DNA from: Lyophyllum atratum
Lineage: Eukaryota > Basidiomycota > Agaricomycetes > Agaricales > Lyophyllaceae
Direction: 5' to 3'
Assembly: GCA_014905825.1 (NCBI GenBank)
Contig: JACGCN010000007.1
Span: 868,001-932,000, forward strand
DNA: 64,000 nt
In this document: piece after piece, positions 24,686-33,702 of the stretch
Numbering within the stretch: position 1 is the first letter of the stretch
Layout of the letters: each line of letters opens with the position of its first letter
The notes under the pieces: generated by a model
What the model saw: the letters and a program-made list of their open reading frames with translations, nothing else
What the model was told of the DNA's origin: nothing
The model's database searches: none
Translations under genes and position numbers: made by a program

Positions 24686-25466
24686 TTAAACGCCGTCATA
24701 GCTCGCACCCCCCGCCTGATGGATCGCCACAAAGATTCGCAGAGGATCGCATCAGGTATGTTCTGCGAGCGGTTAGAGCGATCGCACATACCTTCCGCAA
24801 TCTCACAACAATGGGATCCTCATTCAAATCCTCCTTTTCTCGCGCCGGCACTTCAATGGAGAATACCCGCAAAACAGCTTTAACGTCTGCAGCTTGCACG
24901 GAAATCTGGTGATTGTGGATCAGTACACGAACCACCCCCCGAGATACCGGATACCAGCGGACCTTTGCCCTCCTCATGATCTTGCATTTTGATCCTATCC
25001 AAACCTGGAGGGTTGCGTTGACGTAGTGAGTGAGAGTATATCAGACGGCGCAACAGGAATAATCACCACGAGTATGAACTTCTCGCGTGTTGACTCCTTG
25101 TCATTTGAATAGGTAACACGAGCATAAGCGTAAGATGCCTTGGTGTCATCAAGGACTTCGCGCAGCTCAGCAAGGCCACCTGTGCCCGTTTGGGTGAGCG
25201 CAAGTTTGTCCGACTTGTCGGACTCGTAATCCAACAGCAACCAGTTCGTTTCGGACTTGTCGTTTCGGACGTCCAGGTAGGCTATGTGGCGATTATCAGA
25301 TCGTGAGGCACAGAGACAATTTGTATTTCAGAGGGAAACTGTAATGTCCACGATCGCCCGAAGAGCAAAGCAGCCCCAAAACTCTTGCACCTCTCTGCGA
25401 CATTCGGAACGGGTAGGAGATACACAGACCTTCGTCAATCTTCGGATCGGAAAGGTCAGCTGGCAT
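24686..25466 (-). CDS. Coactosin-like ADF-homology protein
   Basis: From MPADLSDPKIDEA, exons join to YLDVRNDKSETNWLLLDYE, KSDKLALTQTGTGGLAELRE, VLDDTKASYAYARVTYSND and ESTREKFILV. After another intron come VWIGSKCKIMRRAK and ISVQAADVKAVLRVFSIEVP, and the chain ends EDPIVVRLRK-AGGASYDGV. This is one ADF-H domain of about 145 residues, the whole length of coactosin, which binds F-actin and counters capping. The stop at 24686 comes after a last short exon. It is head-to-head with the Rrg9-like gene, 225 bases between starts. The first intron (about 145 bases) is long for this window. Confidence 0.92.
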
Positions 25467-25691
25467 GGTGCGTCCGTTAAATGACTGGTCTGCTTATTCG
25501 GAAAGGCGAGAAATGGGGCGAGAGAAAGGAGCGGGGGGGTGGAGGAGACAGTTGCCAGTGAAGAGCATCCAAATTCAGTACTAACCGATCGCGATGCCGG
25601 CTGCGGCTTCTACCGATCACCAAAGCGCCCAAACAGGAAAGCACCCAAGTTTTTACCACACACACCACCACCGCCCGACCAGACCTCGACC

Positions 25692-26291
25692 ATGTTCCGT
25701 AATCTGGTGTTCTCGAGTTGTCACCGGTACAGCCTCGCACGGTTCTACTCGGCAGACATCACCCAGGCCTCCCGCAAAAAATGGGGTCTCTCAGGCTTGC
25801 CACGGCCCCAGTCGATCCTCGACGATGATGACACCCCCGTTGACCTGACAGAAGACGACGAGATCGTCAACGGCGCCAGACCAAACACCCCCCCGCTGCA
25901 TCTGCGCCGCCCGCCCGCGAAGCCCACACCGCCCGAGTTCAGAGCGCACCGCGCAGTCATGAAGAAAGACTTCCCCGACGGCTGGTCGCCCCCGCGCAAG
26001 CTCTCGCGCGAAGCGATGGAAGGTATCCGCCAGATGCACCGCCTCGATCCAGAGAAATTCACCACGCCCGTGCTGGCGGAGAAGTTCAGGGTTAGCCCGG
26101 AGGCCGTAAGGAGGATTCTGAAGAGCAAGTGGGAGCCGCCGAGGGAGAAGAGGGTGAAGCTTGCGGAACGGGAGAGGGAAGAACGGGCTGCTTACTTCAA
26201 ATTAAACAGGGAACGAGAGAGGATTGAAGCACGAAAAGTTGCGGACAGCTTGAGAGCGGGCGATGGACGGGACAGGTTGACCTTCGAGTAG
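25692..26291 (+). CDS. RRG9: Rrg9/neugrin-like mitochondrial protein
   Basis: A single 199-residue exon. The start MFRNLVFSSCHRYSLARFYS is Arg/Ser-rich, without acidic residues, a good mitochondrial presequence; an upstream in-frame Met (25539) would bury it. The diagnostic block is SREAMEGIRQMHRLDPEKF followed by TTPVLAEKFRVSPEAVRRIL and KSKWEPP, the neugrin/Rrg9 helix-turn-helix-like signature. A basic, Glu/Arg-rich tail follows. Yeast Rrg9 is needed for mitochondrial genome maintenance and respiration; vertebrate neugrin acts with the 16S rRNA module. The role here is inferred from the family. Confidence 0.87.
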   Translation: MFRNLVFSSCHRYSLARFYSADITQASRKKWGLSGLPRPQSILDDDDTPVDLTEDDEIVNGARPNTPPLHLRRPPAKPTPPEFRAHRAVMKKDFPDGWSPPRKLSREAMEGIRQMHRLDPEKFTTPVLAEKFRVSPEAVRRILKSKWEPPREKRVKLAEREREERAAYFKLNRERERIEARKVADSLRAGDGRDRLTFE

Positions 26292-26822
26292 CACCTTCTT
26301 CCGCTCATATCTCTCTTTACGTCGGTTCCGAGGCAGGAGAGAGTGGCCTCGTGTTGGTTACAGTGACTATCCACCCTACGACTCAAAATTATACACCCTA
26401 CCTTATTACCTTCCTTATATCATGGCGCTAATTTCATGGACATCTCGGAGCAAGAGAACTTTGTAAGACATGTGTATTGGTGTGGGTGAGTGTGGGTGCG
26501 TATATATACATATGTTAAGAATATATACTTGGAATCGCCTGGATTCGTCTAGGTGAGTATTAAATTGGGTCCATGAACGGTCCGAGTGAATATGTATAGG
26601 ATATGCTTGTCTATGCTGCGATAAATGATCAAGGAATGAGGATGAATGAGGGTGAGTGCGCGAAGCGTCCAAGTCTGAGCGAATAAGGATATCGGTACTT
26701 CGTAGTAGTGTTACACTCGATCAAGAAAAGGAGGGGCTTGCGTAGAGAAGAACGAAGGTGAGCGTGTGGGCAGTCGGCAGGAGAACGAATAAATACGAAG
26801 GTCGCTTGGACGAGTTCATGCT
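26292..26822. other. Intergenic between convergent genes
   Basis: The 3' ends of the Rrg9-like and P450 genes face each other. The minus-strand ORFs here are AT-rich and unstructured, and no gene is supported. Confidence 0.6.
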
Positions 26823-28676
26823 CTACAAAGGAATATCGGTCCTCTCGTAGCTGAGGTAACCAGTTTTTTCGGGGGGTGGCCTGCACAAAAGAATGTCGTT
26901 CCAGTTAGGCTGGGGCTGGGTCGCGTTTCCACACTTGTCGACCGTGGAATGGCGGAAGCCGAGTAAAAACATGGCGGCGATGAGCTTGAGTTCCACCTTG
27001 GCTAGTCTCGTACCGAGGCACAACGTCTTGCCTAAAGGAAGAAAATATATGATCATCAGTGTCAGCGTTCACAGGTAATTGGAGTTCGCCGACTTACCTC
27101 CTCCCCAGCCAACATACGCAAAGGGGCTGTGCTTGACCTCTGACCTGCCAGGGTTGAACGCCCATGGGTCGGGATAGAGTGCCGGGTCGAGGTGGACGTC
27201 GCTAAAGGGGTAAACAACATAAGCGCCTGTAGGGATCATTTTGCCGTCGATGTAGACCGGAGGGCCGAGATTGCGCCTCATAGCTGTGTGAGGTTGAGCC
27301 ACGCGGGTCGTTTCTTTGATGATAGCGTCTAGGACGGGGGTCTCAGACTCCCAGACCTCGAGTGGAATCGTGGCGAGTTGTGAAGACAGTGATTCCGATG
27401 AAGACCCAAGCTTCATGTCGGGATTAGATGCTCGGAGCAGAGACTCGACCTCTGCTACTGCTTTTGCGCGCCATTCCGGATGACCGCCGAGGAAAGTCAT
27501 CATCCATGAGGCTGTGGTCCCAGTTGCTCGTGCGCCAGCGATCAGGAGTCCCATGATGAACTAGAAGCACAGGAAAATGTCAGCTGGGTGCACAGCGAGG
27601 AATGATATCTTACTAACCCCAACAATGACAAGTCTCTCGTCTCCAGAGTCAAGAAGCATCTGTAAAGTATCGTTGCGAGATATTCCGCTTTGTTCGCGGG
27701 CGCGGATAGCTTTAGACACGATCTCGTAAATTTCCTTTGTCGCCCAAAGCTTCTTGATCATGGCAGGGGTGGGAAGCCAAGGGACAAGGACGGTCGCTGG
27801 GGTGGTGCCGTTGTCGAGCGTGTCGTACAAAGTCTTCAGTCGTCCCACGATTGCCGGGTCGTCCGATATCTCAGAGCAGGACAGACTCCGGAGAGTGGTC
27901 TGGAATAGAAGCTACAGAAGTTGATGAGCCATGGGATATGGGATGATGTTGCAGGCGTTAACCTACCGTGTATATGCTATCGAAGGGGTCAAATTTGCCG
28001 GACGTTCCCCAAGTCTCCATTATCCTCCGAGAATCATCCAGGATCAACGGTATAACTGCAAAGTATCAGCACAATTTAACAAGTCAGAGGTGGACGAAGG
28101 GACGTACGGTCATTGAGCGGCGCGTTTCGTTGAACGGCACCCAGGCGCCTGTGGATCATGGCAATTCGTCGGGGCTCTAAGTTAGATGTTACTCCTCGGA
28201 CCATAGGTATCTGGGTAAAGTTAAGAAACTGATATATTTCAAATTAGACTTGACTTACCGCGCCTGAAAGTATTTTAAATCCTTCTGTCAGGTCGAGACC
28301 TTTGGCGGTAAAAAACGTTTGTCTCGCGCTCTCCCCGGAGACGACGACGACCGTGTTCTATATCCAGCGCAGAGTTAATCATCAGCATTACAAATACGTG
28401 CACTGCACTTACCCGCAACAATTGGAATTTAAATACAGATTGACCAGTGGCATGAAAGCCCCAGTTTAAAAAATCGTATCTCCGCCGGAAGAATGGCAGA
28501 ATCGTAAATATAGAGTAGCAAGGAAGCGATGTTGGAGCATCGGCCTCGTCCGCTTGCAATGAGGAAGTAATGAGGGCGATAGCCAGGAATATTACGACAC
28601 CGAAGGTGAACTGGGTTGCAAAGCCCGCGGAGAGGAAGGCGTTGGCCGCAGATTGGAGGCCAACAGAGTAGGGCAT
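26823..28676 (-). CDS. Cytochrome P450 monooxygenase, CYP51-clan-like
   Basis: The start at 28676 (MPYSVGLQSAANAFLSAG) precedes a membrane anchor (FGVVIFLAIALITSS); an in-frame upstream Met at 28748 is possible. Further exons read TVVVVSGESARQTFFTAKGL, RGVTSNLEPRRIAMIHRRLG and LLFQTTLRSLSCSEISDDP. The I-helix is AGARATGTTASWMM, the K-helix ExxR is KETTR, and the heme loop is YVGWGGGKTLCLGTRLAKVE with the thiolate Cys. The heme motif has Lys where Arg is usual. About seven short introns. It should be an ER-bound, NADPH-reductase-dependent oxygenase; the substrate is unknown and the gene does not sit in an obvious biosynthetic cluster. Confidence 0.9.
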
Positions 28677-28748
28677 GGCGAGTAGGTTTGAAGCGTGGAG
28701 TAGGGAGGTGCCCGAAGGGAGAGAAACGGAGGAAGGGAGGAAGGGCAA

Positions 28749-29845
28749 TACTTAGGTTGGTCGATGACATAGGAGCTCTCAAGTGAAGCCTTTATAGCAA
28801 ACGGCGTCAACATCCTGTGCCCCGCAGTTCCAAATATCTACAGATTCGCGTTAGCGGATAATAAAATTCTAAACGCAAGTCATTGTAACAAAAGCGGAAG
28901 AAGTATAGCAAGATCGGGGCCCGAGGGTGACAACGTTTTCTGAGATCTGGGAACGGCATTGCAAGGTGATCCAAATGAGAGGTATGACCGGCACCGAAAA
29001 CGAATCGCCGTCACGGACGAATCCGACATGGCTTCAAGTGGCGTGCACATCGATCACACGTGGAAAACCGTCGTCAACCCCTCGAAATCCTCGATCGCCC
29101 AACGAACCGCATAACACAGAGCACGCACTGGTTTCAAGCAACAGCACTTGTGCCGTCGATTCTGGCCGGGATCACCTGTCTGCTTCTTGGTATCTGGGGT
29201 TCTGCAGATGACGGATCGATTGGAACCGTACCATATCTTCTTTGAGCGGGATTTGGGATTCGCGATTTCATGATCATATGGATGCCGACTCGGATTCGCA
29301 GGCGACAGTACGTGAAGGGTTCTGTCAGCTCAAAGATTCAACGATGCGACAAATCGGCTTCCGTCAAGTCTCCCTTATACAGTTGTCGCGGTGATAAGTT
29401 GTCACTTTGGAGCTGAAGTGGCTTGACAGATCTATGGCGCTTGATTGAGCCCGTAACGTTTCGACCTAACAAGTCGCGCCGCAGGGGCATCATGCGCCTC
29501 CTGAACGGTTCCGAGGATCCCACGTTGCATCGATCCTTTGTAATCTACTTCGTGAATTTGGACTGGACGGACACACCAAGGAGATATGAGAGCGGGGATC
29601 TCTGATCTTGACAAACGCTTGGTAACGGGAACGAAATTAAAGACCGGACTCTATGACTATGGCCAGACTCCTGGAGCCGGAAAAATGACAGACTGATACT
29701 CTATTTCAGCATCAACTACTCGACAGGCGGACGACAACAGTAACATACTTTATCGCCTCACCCAACAGCTCCACCATTATTGGGGAGAGGAGTCATCGGC
29801 TAGATACCAGTTTGGCGATAGATGAAGGGCGGACGGTGTGGCCGG
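28749..29845. other. Intergenic, no recognisable gene
   Basis: Only ORFs shorter than 95 codons, with stops in all frames. It holds the promoter of the P450 and the 3' flank of the PAQR gene. Nothing else stands out. Confidence 0.55.
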
Positions 29846-31156
29846 CTAACAGAGCGGAGGTAGTGAGAGCCTATAATCGAGAGCTTTCAAAGCGCCGTAG
29901 TAATGCGCCAGCGCCGCCAGCACGACGCAAAAGTGGAATATTTGATGCGACGCGAGGAAGTAATCAAACCGACCTGGCGCCAAACGCTCTGGAATGCGAT
30001 TTGCACTAGAAAAGGTTTAGGTGAGTTAAATTTGAACTTTCCTTCTTGAGAAGACGGAAATGATGGAAAGATGGGGAACGAGGTATACAGAACGCAACAT
30101 ACTAAAGCAACGCGCCGATAATGTAAAGACCGCCTGAAGCCAACAGCCACTCAAATCCCATCTCCGAGAGAAGATGAGCAGATCCATGCGTGGAGAGCAG
30201 GTGGGACACAGGCACGACCGCACACAATCCAAGGCCTATGAACACGGCTGTTCGTGCCCCTCGATGCGTAGGCTTGGCATATTCTGGGTGGAGGACTATA
30301 TATGCAGCTCCTGTTCATTGTCGTAAGTGAGTGGGTGCGATCATGATCTGGCTCTCGACGTGTTGATCATGATCGTTCACTCACCGAAGCCAACAAGGGT
30401 GAATGACAGGATATAGAACAGTCGCAAGTAGGCCTGGCAATGGAAACCGTAGTAAAGGCTTGGATAGAAGGATCCCACAGTGAGAATGACTATTCCAGAA
30501 TAATCCAATGCATGACACGAGGAAGAGACCTGCAGAGTGCAGTGCGAATAGAATTGAGTTATTTTGGAATGCACGGTCACATGCGTGTATCAAACCTTTT
30601 CCGAATGGCAAGTCGCCGTGTGGTAGAAGGCACTAGCCGAGAGGCAAAACACTGCGGAACACAGGAAGACACTGAATACAGCGGTGTCTATCCAAGTTGC
30701 ACCCAAGTGTTGTTGGGAATTGAAGTCCACTAGAAGGTAAATGAACAAAACAGCACCCCAAAGATGGCTGTGGATATTGACTACGGTTTCGAATTTGAAT
30801 GAGTTAGAATTGAGAGTTAAAAAAAGGGGATGTTGTACTTGTTTCGTTATGCAGGTCTCATGGGCGAACCTGTCAAGATAAAATACATCGGCGAGGAGTA
30901 CGAGAACTAACATGCGTAGACCGAGGTAAAACATCCTCGCCAGTGGTTCTGGGCCCTGCGCTGTATTTAGAGGCAGTATATCTTCAAAGAGAGAGGTCGC
31001 TTACCGCCTGTAACCGGATATAATGTGTTCGTTGTCTCTTTGCCATGCTGGAAGCTCTGACCAAGTCAATGTCCGTGATGATTTCGTCCGTGTCCGCGGC
31101 TTCTCCGGTTTCGAGGATTTCTTTGCCAAATCGCGGTGGCGAACAGTCGAAACCAT
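29846..31156 (-). CDS. PAQR family seven-transmembrane protein (adiponectin receptor/Izh-like)
   Basis: The true N-terminus lies in a frame without a long ORF: from 31156, [14 protein letters not shown] leads to [23 protein letters not shown], the PAQR entry motif. Exons then give [21 protein letters not shown] sequence (here [14 protein letters not shown]) and [38 protein letters not shown] follows, and the last part reads [17 protein letters not shown], then [20 protein letters not shown] and [17 protein letters not shown]. The conserved Ser-His-Asp-His-His set of the ceramidase-like zinc site (SAFYH, ALDYSG, SHQIFH) is present. The last exon starts after an intron following IIGALLY. PAQR proteins act in lipid and zinc homeostasis. 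Confidence 0.92.
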
Positions 31157-31465
31157 AATCTACGATCGGAACGCCGCCAATTCCTGCGTAGTCAAGAGTG
31201 CTGCGAGTTGGAGAAAGCAAAAGCAAAAGCAAAAGCCTGGAAGCATCATGATCTTAGCCAGTTTTGCCGAGTTGTCACGTGATTCTGTTTCCATCACTGC
31301 CTGGCCCTCAGTGGTCTCGACCACACCATTGCAACCAGGCCAACCTTCTCAGGTATTACCTTCCGCCAGGACCTCATCAATTTATCCTTTCTCCCAGAGG
31401 TCTCCGAACTCTCAATAGATCTGTTGGCTGGCTCAGAGCAATCGTGATAGGCCCCTGCGCTGACG
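31157..31465. promoter_or_regulatory. Bidirectional promoter region, PAQR / Fyv10
   Basis: 309 bases separate the divergent start codons. A short run of AAGCAA units (31217-31235) is the only distinct feature. The call follows from layout. Confidence 0.4.
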
Positions 31466-33017
31466 ATGTCAACTAAATTGAATGTTGAAGGTGTCTTGCT
31501 CTTTGAGCAACCTTTCGCTCGCGTACGCTCATAGCTTTAGTATTCGAACATGAAGTTAGCTATTAATTTGAATGCTAGGTTCCTTACGAAAACTATCGCA
31601 AAGTATTTCGTACTTCGCAAAAGAATGTCGAACGTGAACTGGGAGCGGTCCAGAGTACCGCTGCTGACCTCGCGAATCGTGGAGCGAGTGGTAGTCTCGA
31701 GAAGACGGAGGCCTTGAATTCGATTGAGGGCATGATCGGGAGAGTGGAGAGCCTGAAACGCAAGGTATGTTACTGCCGCACGCATACGCAGTCGATGCTT
31801 ACCGTTGGACTGGCAGCTTTCAGATCTCCAGGAGACAGTAGGAAAGCCGACCCAGGATGTAATGCGCGAACGTCTGCATCATCTTGCTACGGTCGAGACG
31901 CTAGGGGCTGCGAACGCACCTGAATACAACCGATGGGCAGACACGAGACTAGATCGGTGGCTGGTCGATTGGTGTCTAAGGTCTGGCATGGAGAAGACTG
32001 CCAGACAGATTGCGAAGGAGAGGGATATTGAGGTGCGCTGACTGGATACCGAACTCTAAGTACGCCCTCGAGTAACTTGCATTTTACAGACTCTTGTGGA
32101 TATAGACCTCTTCAAGGACATACGGCGAATAGAAGATGCACTTTCTGGGAACAGTTGTACCGAAGCACTGGCGTGGTGTAATGAGAATAAAGTTGCGCTT
32201 CGGAAGATCAAGGTATGTTTATATCTCTTCCTCAATATAATGATGGCCGACACACATACTTCGCAGAGCACGCTTGAATTTGAACTTCGCCTTCAAGAGT
32301 ACATCGAGCTGTCAAGAGCGGCTAAATACCAGGAGGCTATCGCGTATTCGAAAAAGTACCTGATCGCGTGGCAAGAGACACACCTATCCCAGATTCAGAC
32401 TGCTGCGGCGCTATTGGCCCTCCCGCCCGAGAAAGCGTTTGGGCCGTACAAAGTAAGTGCTTTTTGGTATTTACAAAGCAATTATTCACCATATATTCAT
32501 AGCGGTTGTATGATCCCTCGCGCTGGAACAATCTCATACATTCGTTCCGAATAGCAATATACACGCTGAACACCCTTCCCACCGAGCCCCTCCTGCATCT
32601 TGCGCTTTATGCTGGCCTAGCATCCCTCAAACTTCCGGTATGCTATGACTCAGCAACCAAGAACGTCGATTGTCCCGTCTGCGATGGCGAAGCAGGTTCC
32701 GGGACTCAAGGATTAGGAATGGGTAAACTTGCAGAGGAGGTGCCTTTCAGTCATCACGCAAACTCGACCATTGTGTGCCAAATAAGTGGGAAAATCATGG
32801 ATGAGGATAACATGCCCATGGCGTTTCCCGACGGTAATGTATACTCAAGAGAGGTCAGCTCGCTTTCCTTGCCACTTCTATCAAAATCTTATACCAAGAT
32901 ATGAACTTTATCCAGGCATTAGAAGAAATGGCGGTGAAGAATGGTGGGATCGTCACTTGTCCGCGGTCGGGCGCGAGCTGTCCACAATCTGCCTTGAGAA
33001 AAGTGTTTATCTCGTAG
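31466..33017 (+). CDS. FYV10: GID/CTLH ubiquitin ligase subunit Fyv10 (Gid9; MAEA)
   Basis: The first exon reads MSTKLNVEGVLLFEQPFAR, joined over an intron to VPYENYRKVFRTSQKNVE and a coiled coil (LEKTEALNSIEGMIGRVESL). A LisH-like helix pair follows (DRWLVDWCLRSGMEKTARQI), then CTLH (IRRIEDALSGNSCTEALAWC) and CRA (LQEYIELSRAAKYQEAIAYS). The C-terminus is the atypical RING of the GID core: CPVCDGEAGSG, then TIVCQISGKIMDEDNMP, FPDGNVYSREALEEMAVKNG and GIVTCPRSG. It pairs with Gid2/RMND5 to form the E3 that, in yeast, degrades gluconeogenic enzymes with N-terminal Pro. About seven introns. The end KVFIS-stop is typical of the family. Confidence 0.93.
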
Positions 33018-33702
33018 GTTCTCGGTACTACATGTTGTTGTACAGTAGTGTAGCTTTTTTATGTATACTAAACGAAACTTGATGTCCTGACCTGACACAA
33101 CGTCCAAGAGTCTCCAAGAGTAGAAGGTCTTTCATGACCGGAATGACGTGACATCATACATGTTTTTCCGAAGAAAAAGATGACTATCGGTACAGTAACA
33201 TACGGTATACCTGGCGGTCGGTCTGTGGGGAGGCGCACCGCCTCTGTGAGACATGGTTTATTTGCAGGTGTTTGTTTCACGCAAGCTCGTTGGGCATCGT
33301 GGATAATCAATATTTTGAGATGGATAACTCCCCCTTACCTAGGATATACGCCCAGATCGAATTAATTATCAAGTCTGCTCGGGGCCTTCGCCTTGTTTTT
33401 TGGATATTCGCGTGTAAACCCGCGAAATTAACATGAAAAATATGATCAAGATTTTTTTCAAAGAGAAATAAAGCGAAGCCCCCCGAGAGGAAGGCAGGAA
33501 AGATGGACTGGTATGTTCAGTAGGCCCGACATATTTTTGAGGAAAGAGTAAGATTGTAATTAGTTTTGACGCGCGAAAATCTAATTAAGAGATTACGTAA
33601 CACGCGTTTCGGACGCGTCGAGGTGAAAAAAAGCGCATCGTAGTCCACCTACCCCGCGCATACACTACCATATCACATTAATACCCTACCCTGATACCTT
33701 TA
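33018..33702. other. Intergenic, 5' flank of the transposase-like gene
   Basis: No gene is seen. AATTATCAAG at 33365-33374 recurs inverted downstream of the next gene (CTTGATAATT, about 36699-36708), which might be an element end but is only 10 bases long. Confidence 0.45.

Noticed and set aside
30984..31232. ORF starting MLLLLLSPTRSTLDY as the N-terminus of the PAQR protein
   Set aside because: The conserved PAQR entry motif lies in another frame starting at 31156; this ORF ends shortly after the splice donor.
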